This document shows, in pieces, positions 12,788 to 23,716 of a stretch of DNA of 64,000 bases. Below the pieces are notes generated by a model. That model was not told the origin of the DNA and did not search any database. It saw only the letters and a list, made by a program, of their open reading frames with translations. The position numbers and the translations under genes were made by a program. The stretch's first letter is position 1. Each line of letters opens with the position of its first letter. Source of the stretch: Rallus limicola (Eukaryota > Chordata > Aves > Gruiformes > Rallidae); NCBI GenBank assembly GCA_022605955.1, contig JAKCOZ010000007.1, positions 29,605,491 to 29,669,490 on the forward strand. The letters are read 5' to 3'.

Positions 12788-13384
12788 CAGGTCCCAGTGA
12801 GTACCAAGCTGAACATAAGCCAGCAATGTGCCCAAGAAGCCAACCTGGGCTGGGCTGCAGCAGGGCGAAGCATTCCCAACAGGTCGAGGGAGGTGATCCT
12901 TCCCCTCTACTTCACCCTTGTGAGGCCACATCTGGAGTACTGTGTCCAGTTCTGGGATCCTCATTATAAGAGAGACATGAACACACTGAAGCAAGTCCTG
13001 CAAATGGCCCATTTGATGTATGTATGGGAGCATCTGTTAGATAAGAAAAGGCTGAAAAGGGCTCAGATTGCTCAGCCAGGAGAAGAGAGGGCTCAGGGAA
13101 GAATTTCTGCATGTGTGTAAATACCTGATGTGAGGAGTAAAGAGACAATGGTCACAAATTGAAACACATGAAGTTCCATTTAAACTTAAAGGCCCTTTTC
13201 TATTATGCATGTGATTGAACACTAGAGCACATGTTCAGAAAAACTGTGGAGTTTCCATTCTAGGAGTCACGCAAAATTGACAGGACACAGCCCTGGACAA
13301 CCTGCTCTAGCTGACCCTGCTTTGAGCAGGGGCGTGGACAAGATGACCTCCAGAGCTGTCTTCCAACCTCAGTGACTCTTTATT
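12788..13384 (+). mobile_element. CR1 3' portion with ORF2 remnant, ended by an LTR
   Basis: An open frame from 12797 keeps recognisable CR1 ORF2 sequence, such as [19 protein letters not shown] followed by YKRDMNTL, then degenerates. The 3' landmarks CTGCTTTGAGCAGGG and GATGACCTCCAGAGCTGTCTTCC-AACC follow. The tail TGACTCTTTATT is where the family B LTR inserted. Confidence 0.92.
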
Positions 13385-13967
13385 TGTCGTGGTTTCACCC
13401 CGGCCGTGGGCCGAGATCCACGCAGCTGCCTGCTCCTTAAAGTAAAAGAGCAGGGGAAGAAGGAAAGGGGGGAAACAAGGGAAGGGAAAAGGAAGGGGCA
13501 AATAACTCCAAAACCAAGAAACTAAGAGGCCCGTGGGTTGGGATAAGGATAGTTTACTAAGATAACAGAAAGAAAAAATATAACAATGCTAACAGGACTT
13601 TAGAGCAAAAGAATATGAAACTATTGATACACAATGCAGTTTCTTACCGAACCACACAACTCAGGCCGCACCACCCAGAGCTGTCCCGGAACCCGACCGT
13701 CCCTCAAGAACCTCGCGTCCTGGCCGCTCGCGTCCCAGAACCACCCCCCTTCTTCCTCCCATCAGCCCCCCTTTATCCTGGGCAGGACGTAATTGGCATG
13801 GAATACTCTCTTTGGCCCATCTGGGTCACCTGTCCTGGCTTTGACTGTCTGACTGCAACTAAAAACATCAGGGTGTTATCAGCACTGCTTTCATTTTAAC
13901 TCCCAAACACAGCATTCCATCCGCTGCTACAAATGAAGTTAACTCTATCCTGACTGAAACCAGGACA
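13385..13967 (-). mobile_element. solo LTR, family B (ERVL-like), CpG-rich copy
   Basis: On the minus strand it begins TGTCCTGGTTTCAGTCAGG (right end) and finishes ...CCACGACA (left end, TGTCGTGG on the plus strand). Flanks are TTATT (13380-13384) and CTATT (13968-13972), a 5-bp duplication with one mismatch. It shares TGTCC-GGTTTCAG, GATAGAGTT and GGCCAAAG-G-ATATTC-like blocks with the LTR at 31020-31570. The segment 13660-13740 keeps many CpG sites. It landed exactly at the tail of the CR1 that ends at 13384. Confidence 0.8.
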
Positions 13968-13972
13968 CTATT

Positions 13973-16900
13973 ACATGAAAGTACAGAGCAGAAAATCTGG
14001 CTGCCTGAACTTCAACAGTTAGCAAGGTCACAATTAGCAGCTACTGAACACAAGTCTTACACAATTATCAACATACTCAACTGAAATGTGCAAACCAAGG
14101 GGACAGGTGAAAAAACACCCAGTTACTTGTAACTTCCTTCAGAATGACTTTCACACTAGTGTACACCTGCAGAATCCTGTAGTAGGAGCATTCAGACACT
14201 GGATTTCTCTAAAGGAAGTGCCATCACTAGCAAGGTTAAAAAGGCAGGAGGATGGGGGCTGTTAAGCATGTAAACCATGGGATTTTTCAGCCCTTTGAAG
14301 CTCACCTGATGTCACACACTCTGAAAAAAGGGCTGCAGCTGCTTCCAAGAATGTGCATTCTCCACCACTATCCATTCCAGTAAATTAACCAGTGCTACCA
14401 TCATTAAGGCACTGGAACTCAGTTGTTTCTACTGTCAAATCACCCCAGTGGTTCCTGGAATGATTCTGCCCTTGGCCACTTAACACTTTCCCAGAAACTC
14501 CCAGGTATGGTTCTGGAATGAGCAGAGATGGGAGGCTGTTACCCACTGATGGTGTGAACACAACCATCCTGTCCTGAAGAGTAGAAGCCCTAAGCAACAT
14601 GGGCACAAGGCATTCCTTCTAATTCACCTCACTGCTAAAATATATTTGGGGAAACATCACTGACATCAACATGGCAACATTACAGAACCACAAGTTCTGT
14701 TGGGAAGCCCAACCATCTCTACTAACAGTAGTACATCTGCTCTAAAAGGGTTTTCTCAGTCTTCAAAAACAAGGGGACTTCCAGGATTCATTATCTCTTC
14801 CTGCAAAGTAGAAGCACAAGCAGCTTTCTCAGAAATCAGACTAGACATGAGACAAAATTATTTCCTCCCTTGTGAATTCTGCGTGTCCATTGGCACAAGT
14901 CAGGGCAGTTGGAAAGGATTTCCTCCGCTGTTTCTTACCTGTTGTAAACTACTAAATAACTCAGTTCCCTCAAGAGTAGAAATAAGGAAAAGCAATGGGA
15001 AAGAGATGTTTGGTTAAGTTTTTAATGACTATGGCAAGTTTATTTAGATTTAATTTTCATTTCTAGGCATTTGAAGGATCCTGCTGTTTTCAGACCAGTC
15101 TCAGCTCTTACTCATGCCATGTGAGAAAGGTGTTCCAGCATTCCAAACACTGGAAATGAGGAGGAGAAAGGGAAGAGGTGTAAATGACTGGGATACTGTG
15201 TTTGAAGAACACACTAACATGTTTCTTCAAGGAATGCTGTTTCTGTTAAGTCCTGTAAGAGACAATGTGTGAAAAAGGGCCTAAAAAGCAGTAACCTCAA
15301 GTCCAATTTTGGATTACTTCTGAAGAGCAACATGCTGCATATCACATTGCACAAATCAGAAGAGCTGTCAAGGATTTTTACACATTCTGCCTGATTCACA
15401 GGAACCATTAATTATAGTTGTAGGGTATGTCTGTGTCAGTTCACTCGCATTTCTTGGGCACACCCTTAATGTGTTCTACAATCCTGACCTCTGAGCCAGT
15501 ACTGCCTCTGATGCACTGTCAGGTCACATAGAAAAATGCTAACAAATATTGGTCTCCTCCTGCCTGCAAGTACAATTAAACGGCTGGCCCATACTCCACC
15601 AGAGAGTTTTAAAGGAAGAGCAATAAGAGCATCTGAGAAAGAAAGGAACCCTGACAAAAATCTGATACTCCTACAGACAGTTAGCAGGTTTTGGTGGTTA
15701 CCTAAGCCCGAAAATGAATGGGATAAGATATCATTCCTGACTCAGGATAAACACCACGTGATAAAAGTAAATCACCTTCCTACAACTCTGCAGTTACTAA
15801 TGGCTTGTACTATTAGAGGTTCCTGAATTGTACAAAGCTGTTGATAAAAAACATTCTTATTGCCACCTCCGGCTTTAAGTTTTGAGATTCACCATCAATA
15901 TTTTCACCGGGCTTTAAGGCACCGTACTGACCACCATGAAAGGTTTACCTGGAGAGGTGATGGAAGAGGTTAGAAAGTTTGAAAGGTCCTGACTCACACC
16001 CACACACACATGCTGACAACAGAAGCATCTGCATCTACACAGAGGTGTATTTCCTGAGGTGAGTCCTGACTCGCAGCATTTTGGTACTGCCAGTCATTCA
16101 ATGTACTCCTCAGGCTTGCAAAACCTCTCCCTAAACACTTGCCTACAAAAGAGAACCCATTCAGGTCTGCCTAAAGAACTCCCAGAAGGATTGGGGGAAA
16201 TGGCTTTTAGAGAGCTGAAGGACAGATCAGCACCCAGCTAATTAGGCTCTTAGCATGGAAATGTTTCTTGCTATGACTGACATCTGCAATGTAATCAAGA
16301 GTTTTCTGAAAGCAAGAGAGACCTCCACTTTGATGCGGAGTATCAGATAATCTCAGTTAGATGAAACAGACTCTAGGAAATGAAGTGATTTAAAAAAGGA
16401 GAGAGGGAGGGAGAGGCTCTTATTTCAAACCCAGGAACAGCCCGTGGGAAATCCATGTTCTAAGGTAAGAAATTTTACTGGTGTGGTAAAGTAAAATATT
16501 GCCCCATATACACTTACCTATTGAGTGTGAACTCATGCGAAGTGCTACTCATAACCGAGGCATTCACTCTCTCATTCATATTTTATATCTTCCATTTTAA
16601 TAAGCTGTTTATTACAAAGTTATTTTCACATAGTCCTTGTTCTGAATTTGTTATAAAGCCTGCCTGGATGTTATGGCAGTAGTGCCTCAAAACAGAAAGA
16701 GAGGAGTATAAAGCCATCAAATGACAAATGCAGTGAAAATTCAAGGTATTATTTATTATTTTTAATAATAAAACCTCAATAGTATACCAAGATGAAAGTT
16801 GTTCACATTAAAGCATTTTTATTGTAGAGTCATAAGGCTGTGCAAAGCTAGAACAGCATTTGCTTAAGGAGGCTAAATTGCTTCTCTACCAGCTAAGTTT

Positions 16901-19150
16901 CTCTCTATCTTCTCACACTGACACAACAATGAAAATAAAGCATACGAGTTTCCTCCAGTGCCTTTCTTATAACTTTTCTAGTCAGGTGATACTGTTATCT
17001 TTTATTCTTTATTATTATTTTTGGATTATGGTAAAAACCCACACAAGTGGAAAGACAAATAAACATAATTTTTCTGAGCTTGCTTATAACCCTAAAAGAG
17101 CAATAAACTTGCATCATCTCTAACTGCTACATTCAGTCCAGCTGTGCTGTGGCAGGAAGGCAAATTATTTTCCCTTCCATTAAGTTCTATTTCTACATAG
17201 TCTTAAATACTTGAAGGAAACAGAAACACGATCAGTTGAGGTGGAGATCTATGGTCCAGAATTCTGTTGTTCTAACTCAGACTCATTGAAGACTTCTCTG
17301 ACTCCGTCTGGTTCAGTGGGTCAGCAGCACCAGGCTTGGATAGAAGTTATATTATTCACACCAACACAAGTTTTGGCAGCAGTGTGGCACATCTCACAAG
17401 ATACACAGATGATTTTTAAGTTACAGAATCACACCCCTCATCATACTGTTGAGAGGCAATAGTCAACCCAATATAGTTTGACCACAGCTATTCCATTTTA
17501 CAAAGGCACTGGAGAGAGCCCAGCTTGTCCCCTTGCATGGAACCTGCCCCAACTCCTGCTTTTATAGCTCTATTAGGTTACTGTCTGACAGCTGGCAAAG
17601 ATAAAGCTCCCCTCTCCAGGGGTCAATTACACTGAGCACTTCCCATACACGACCACAACACAGTTGCCGGAGGCATGACTGGAGAGCAATCGGGACAAAG
17701 ATATGTGACCTCCCCACAAACCAGAATTGCACAGGTTGGTAACAGGCACACGCCAGGAGTTAAAACTAGAGATGAAATCCTGCCTGGATGCCCCCGGAGC
17801 AGGAGAGAATACTTTCAAGTGCACAGAGAGACTGCTTTCCTGGCTCTGTGAGTTACAGGGAACTAGTTAGAAAACTTAGTATGCTTGCAGGGTTTGCAGG
17901 AGGACAGACACAAGGGCATCCATGCCTACCTGGTGGAGGGCAAATCCAACCCTCTTCTAACCTAACCCACTGCCAATGCGGTTTGACAGCCAGACGACAA
18001 ACAGAGTGTATGGACACAAGGCATGTTAGTGCAAAACGATTTGAAGTCGAGTCAGTCTAATTTGTTGTCCGTGTTGGGTCACTGCAGTTGCAGTTGGTCT
18101 CAGAGCTTTCCAATAACCTCCCACAGAGGACGGTTACATGACTGGTCACTGATTTACATAAACCAAAAAAATTCAATATTCCAGAGATGATTCTGGTCCA
18201 CGGTGAAATTTGGCAACTTCACTTTTCTGCAGAGAAATCTATTACTGAAAAACAGCAAGCTGCACCTTTTTATTTTTCCCTTTTTTTGTAACTCAGGTAT
18301 CAGTCTCGAATTAGCAAGTCCTCAAATGCTTTGGGAAAGCTATTTAATAATTTTGATATATTTTTGAGAGATAATATCAAAAGATACCACTTCCCACAGT
18401 CTCTCGCTACCAATTCTAATTGCAGGTTTGTACAAGCGAATGCTTCAGACTGCGGTTGTTTATACTGTTCTTTTACTCTGGGTAATTCATCCAGGTACAG
18501 AATGGATCCAGCACATCAGAGCTTTTGCCATGCAAAAGTGTTAATGGCACTGCAGTTTACAGTGTTTTTTTTTCCTGCCAGATGGATGATCATATCGGTG
18601 TAACAGTTCCCAGTGATTTTTGCAAGTCAGCAATAGGCTGTACAAGATTTAGTAGATGCTGTTTAGCTAGAGCTTGCTTACATAAAGAGTATGCAAATAC
18701 TTGCTTACTACTGAAGGATTCACTCAGATGGGGAGTTAAAAAAATATTCTACTTTGCCTTAAATTTTCAATACTCCTATGATTTAAGATGACATGAAGTT
18801 TCTGTCTTGTCTTGCAAGCTGTATTCTGACATATGGCATTCCAGGACAGGTAATAAATGCTCAGGTACTGTCATTGTTATTTTACTGGCAATTAACTAGC
18901 TCTCTAACAAAGGTTGAAAACAAACAAACAAACAGTCAGTCCTGAAGCACACCTGGTGAAAATAAACAGTCTGTCAGGGAAACGAAAGCCAGGCATCATT
19001 CATCAAATTCAGCAAAATAAAAAGGCTCTGAGAGTTCTGAAGAAGTGGTGTCTCTGCAGGTCAGAACTCCATTGCAACAGTAGGGATCTGCAAGTAAATG
19101 CTGCAAGTTTTTCAAAGCAGAGTCCCATCAATGTTGACAGAAATAGTTCA
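13973..19150. other. 5-kb repeat-poor intron-like stretch
   Basis: The longest gap without a recognisable mobile element in the left half. Around 14190-14250 there is faint CR1-like wording too weak to call. A short (AAAC)n lies at 18917. No exon is supported. Confidence 0.6.
18917..18934 (+). repeat. (AAAC)n microsatellite
   Basis: About four AAAC units, AAACAAACAAACAAAC, in A-rich surroundings. Confidence 0.8.
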
Positions 19151-19531
19151 GACGGGGTTATTCAGCCCGGAGAAGACTCTGGAGAGACCTTATTGCAGTC
19201 CTTCGGTTCTTAAAGGGGGCCTCTAAGACAGATGAGGTCGAACTTTTTATCAGGGCCTGATGCAACGAAGACAAGCCGTAATGGTTTTAAACTAAAGGAG
19301 AGTAGATTCAGACTGGATGTAAAAAATTTTTTTACAATGAGGATGGTGACCCATTGGCACAGGCTGCCCACAGAGGTGGTAGATGCCCTATCCCTGGAAA
19401 CGTTCAACGTCAGGTTGGACAGGGCTCTGAGCAACCTAAGTGAGATGAAGATGTCCCTGCTCATTGCAGAGGGGTTGGACTAGATGATTTCTAAAGGTCC
19501 CTTCCAATCCAAACCATTCTATGATTCTATT
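19151..19531 (+). mobile_element. CR1 3' fragment
   Basis: TTCAGCCCGGAGAAGACTCTG opens it; GGCACAGGCTGCCCACAGAG, GTTGGACTAGATGATTTCTAA, AGGTCCCTTCCAATCC and the tail ATTCTATGATTCTAT follow in order. The minus-strand open frame over it is a shadow. Confidence 0.94.
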
Positions 19532-20073
19532 GTTCAAACACTACTACTCTGAATCCTGTAGGACAATAGAAACAGACTCACATGGGCATCTATTGTGCTC
19601 ATCTACACTGCGTTTTCTGGATGTGAAAGTATTTGTGCTACCAAATAACCCAGAGAAACCATTTTAAAATTAAAATATTAACTAAGCAACAGTAAATCTT
19701 CAAGCTGAAGAAGCACACAGTTTTCTACTTCATCAGCCTGGTGGTTGTGTGTGTTTTGTGGGGTTTAATACCCTGATTACTCCCTCGCATCGTACAATGT
19801 TCATCTCTTCCAATACAAAACACAGCACCACCACTGAACATGTAAGAAGTCAGTATTAAAGCTGCACTGCTCAGATCTCAGAGATCAGGAAACAACAGCT
19901 TCAGGTTGCATGAGCACTCTTACCCATGTCCTTTACTCATACATACTTCCATAGGGATGTTGGCTAGGTGTTCATATAGCAGCTGCTCAAACACAGGAGT
20001 TATCCTACCTTGTGGGAGACTGTAAACAACAACCTGTTGGAAGGCAGGAGGGTATTAGGAAGAAATACAAATT
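19532..20073. other. intron-like spacer between two CR1 copies
   Basis: Nothing recognised. Confidence 0.6.
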
Positions 20074-20840
20074 CACAGAATTGTAGGAGTTGGAAGGGAC
20101 CTCAAGAGATCATTGACTCCAACCCCCCTGCCAATCTGCACAGGTAGGCATCCAGACAGGTCTTGAATATCTCCGGAGAAGGAGACTCCACAACCCCCCT
20201 GGGCAGCCTGTTCCAGTCCTCTGTCACCCTCACCGTGAAGAAGTTCTTCCGTATATTGGTGCAGAACTTTCTGGTGCAGAACCTTCTATGTTCCAACTTA
20301 AAGCCATTGCCCCTTGTTCTGTCCCCACAGACCATAGAAAAGAGGCTGGTCATTTCCCACTGTCCCCCACACTTGAGATATTTATAAACATTAATCAGAT
20401 CTCCTCTTGGTCGTCTTTTCTCAAGGCTGAACAGCCCCAGTTCATTCAGCCTTTCCTTATAGGAGAGATGCTCCAGGCCCTTAATCATCTTTGTAGCCCT
20501 CCACTGGACTCTTTCCAGGAGATCCCTGTCTTTTTTATACCAGGGAGCTCAGAACTGGACACAATACTCCAGTTGAGGCCTGACCTGGGCAGAGTAGAGG
20601 GGGAGGATCACCTCCTTTGACCTGCTGGACACACTCCTTTTGATGCACCCCAGAATCCCACTGGCTCTCTTAGCCACCAGGGCACACTGCTGGCTCATGG
20701 CCAGGACCCCCAGTCCTCCTCTGAAGAGCTCTTCTCCAACAGGTCATCCCCAGCTGATACAAGCGGTTATTCCTTCCCAGGTGCAAGACTTTACCTTGCT
20801 TTTATTAAACCTCATCTGGTTTCTTATATGCTTGTCCTGA
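20074..20840 (-). mobile_element. CR1, long copy with open ORF2 carboxyl end
   Basis: The left end CACAGAATTGTAGGAGTTGG is the tail complement. On the minus strand 20488-20102 encodes an uninterrupted 128-codon end of CR1 ORF2, beginning [20 protein letters not shown] and containing [13 protein letters not shown] and [17 protein letters not shown]. Further upstream (20489-20840) homology continues but the frame breaks. This is the best-preserved CR1 in the window, hence probably among the youngest; it is 5'-truncated and lacks the catalytic reverse-transcriptase core. Confidence 0.95.
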
Positions 20841-22541
20841 ACCCAGAGTCATCCCTAAGCACTGCTTTTGGACAAAGGGAGGATTCCAGGCTAGATTCAT
20901 CTTCAGCCTGATGTAGTACACTCACAACCACTGCTATTTCACTGCTTTAAAGATGTGCATAGAGTATGTGCATTGAGGTTTAAGAATCCATGAAAATTAT
21001 TACAACACATGGAAACTGCATGTACAACAGTTTCTTCATCTGTAAGAAACTAAACTTACTGATAACTATTTCCTATATAAGGAATGATAGTGCACTTATA
21101 GTTTGAAAAATTTGTTTTTAAATAAAGCAGTAACAGAAGAAAATGAAAGATCCATAAAAGTATAGCCTTGATGCACAGAAGAGCAACAGCCCCTCTAAAC
21201 AGACATTCCCTTTCCACAGAGAACTGTGCAATACGGCTGCTGGGGACTCGGAACAATTGGGCACTGCGCATATTCCTAGCAAAGGAGACCAAATGCATGT
21301 TTCGGTAAACACACAGCACAGGTGCTGATGACTATGATTATAGCCGCTTGACACCTTTCATAATCATCAAGTGTTGCTGAACCACAACCACTGAGGCTGA
21401 AAATTTCCATGTCAGTTATTTTGCATCAGACTGATTTTTGGTAGGCTTAATTGTTGTTGCCAATATTTCAGTGGTTTTCAATACAAGGTCAGGGGAAATA
21501 TTTGCAGTTCAGTTAAAAGAATTAACTAACTGTTGGGAGGAAGAAAAAACCCACACGGTTTCTAGTTAGAAAGCTTGAGAGTATGCTTTTGTGCCAACAT
21601 GCTGTCTTTGTGAAGATCAACCTAAATCTGTTCATGTTAGAACCTTTAAAGCAGTCTGCAACCACTCAACAGACCCACTCAAAAAGTCACTTCAAGTGAC
21701 TGAGCATGCTCCAACCCCAGGCTAAGGGACAAAGTCACCCAAGCCAGGTAGTGCCTTTGAAGAGCCAGATACAGTAAGAAAAAGAACTGTCCTTCCTGAA
21801 CTTCTAACGGTTTTCACTACTGGAAAAGAAGACTGTTCACAGAAGGACCACAAATATGAAAACAGAAGACAAAAAGCTTTCAACAGATGAGGAGTAGGAC
21901 AAAAAAATGGTGGAAGATCCCAAATAGATATGACCAAAATAGAGCCTGAATTTGCCATCTTTGAATGGACATTAATTGGTACCTGAAACGGAAGGCTCTC
22001 AAGACTTCCTCTACTGTTAGCCAGCTGCTGTGAATCTCACTGTCAAAACAAAGACCTTGTCCTCCAGTGACTGGTTCCTGTTGAAGATCAGAAACCATCA
22101 CAGCCACTTGTAATCATCATGAGCAGTTGGGAACAGCTCCACTGAACTCAGCTGTGGTGAGGATCAATGTGGGAACCAATGCAGTTCAACACGGTGAGTT
22201 AAAGCTGCAGTTCCCAGTGCGTATGCATTGAAATGCGTATTCCTCCATCAGAGACCATTCCCTCAGAAGGCTCTATCTCGCTCATGGCCCAGACTGCAGA
22301 CTGTTTATGAATGCTCCACACAATCCCTCACCTAGCCTGAGAGCTGTGCTCAAAGCTGTGCCATGCTGCAACAGGGCAGATCTACAAATTATGAAAGGAA
22401 TATTAAAGGTGCAGGAAATTAGATTTGGACGATCCAGTGTGTGTTTCTCCTCGAACCATTCACGCAGTAGTTTAAGATTTAGCCTTGTCAAAAAAATAAA
22501 GCCCTGTATGCTTCTATTGCCAATGATTTCTTTCAACCTGA
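20841..22541. other. intron-like unique sequence
   Basis: Nothing recognised up to the target-site duplication of LTR A copy 2. Confidence 0.6.
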
Positions 22542-23716
22542 TGTCACGGTTGTGCATAGTTGAGTGTTGAGAGAGAGGGGCCAGGGGCTGCAGAAAATGG
22601 CTGCTAGAATCTTCTGCAAGCCTGCTGATAGCGCCTCTGAGAATCACATATAGGAGAGAAAGACTCCATCAGAACACAGAGTGCCAGGAAGACCGCAAAG
22701 TTTGGCCCGTTAAGGGCATTGGGATGTATATTTGCATATAAATGTAAGCAGTTGACAGACACAAAAGGCCAGGAAGGCTGGGGGAGGAGGCGCCCAGGTG
22801 CCCGGTGCAGAAACACGTGGAGTAGCCAGAGGAGAGGACCCGTGGAGGAGGCAGAGACCCGCCCTGCCCGGTGGAGAGGCTCCGCGCTGGATGGAGCCAG
22901 TGGAGACATAGAGAAGATGCCATGACTGACGTTGGGATGAGCCCCTGCCAGCACAAGCGACCTACAGAGATGAGCGAAACAGGCTTGCTGGAGGAGGCAT
23001 CTTAGCCCCGTGGAAGACTGGGACAGAGAGACACTGTGATTTATTGCTGCCTGCCAGAGCAGAGATGAAGCCCGGTGGGAAGAGATTTGCCTTGGAGAAA
23101 GTTCGTGGAGGACTGGCTCTCGTGCGTGAGATCCTACGGTGCAGCAGGGGGAGGGTGTGTGGAATGGATGCCCCCATCCCGGCCGAGAAGGAAACCATCT
23201 TGCAAGGGACTGACCGAAGCCCCCATCTCCTAGTCCCTGCCCCCCTGTCCTGTGCTGCGAGCAGGAGAGGGGAAGAAGGGAGCAAAATCATGGCTGAATG
23301 GGAAGTCTGCTTTAGAATGGAGGGGTGGGGGGAAGGTGTTACCGAGACCCCCATCTTCCCCAGTCCCTGCCCCTCCTGGGCTGGGACCAGGAGGGAAGAA
23401 GGGAGCAAACTTCTAACTAAAGCCTGCTAAGGAGGGAGTGCTGGGGGGGGGAAAGTGTTTGCCTGGTTGCATTTGTTTCAAGATTGTTGGTTGCACTCCT
23501 GAATCTGGTTTTTCACTGTTTTCTCTTTAGTGTAGTGTAATAAATTAGATAACTTTCTCCTCTGTGCTCTGTGTTGAGTCTGTTTTGCCTGCGTCATTAA
23601 CAAGTTTGTCTCTTGAACCGCCCAATTATATTATTTCTCCCCTGTCCAACTAAGAAGGGGAGTAATAGACTGATTTTGGTGGGCGTCTGGCCTTTAGCCA
23701 GGGCTCAACCATCACA
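22542..23716 (+). mobile_element. solo LTR, family A (ERVL-like), copy 2, intact ends
   Basis: The element starts TGTCACGGTTGTG and ends CAACCATCACA, giving imperfect inverted TG...CA ends. It is flanked on both sides by CCTGA (22537-22541 and 23717-23721), a perfect 5-bp target-site duplication. AATAAA at 23539-23544 is followed by a T/G-rich stretch, consistent with the LTR poly(A) signal. It contains an imperfect tandem duplication (about 23211-23340 and 23341-23459). The two related LTRs (10678-11790 and 43045-44305) share the GAATCACAT block, the CTGTGATTTAT block and the TTGAGTCTG-TTTTGCC tail. No internal retroviral region adjoins it, so it is a solo LTR left by recombination. The 5-bp duplication fits ERVL or ERVK classes; the class name is inferred. 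Confidence 0.85.
23211..23459 (+). repeat. imperfect tandem duplication inside LTR A copy 2
   Basis: Two consecutive units each run from a CCCCCATCT block through a CAGTCCCTGCCCC-like block and GAAGAAGGGAGCAAA to a G-rich stretch ending in GTGTT. The matching part of the copy at 43045-44305 has a single unit, so the duplication is private to this copy or its subfamily. Confidence 0.6.

Noticed and set aside
14190..14250. Faint CR1-like wording
   Set aside because: Only a few scattered matches and no tail; below what can be called by eye.
22962..23430. Open frames of 128-148 codons on both strands
   Set aside because: They lie wholly in LTR A copy 2, where high GC removes stop codons; they do not resemble retroviral proteins.
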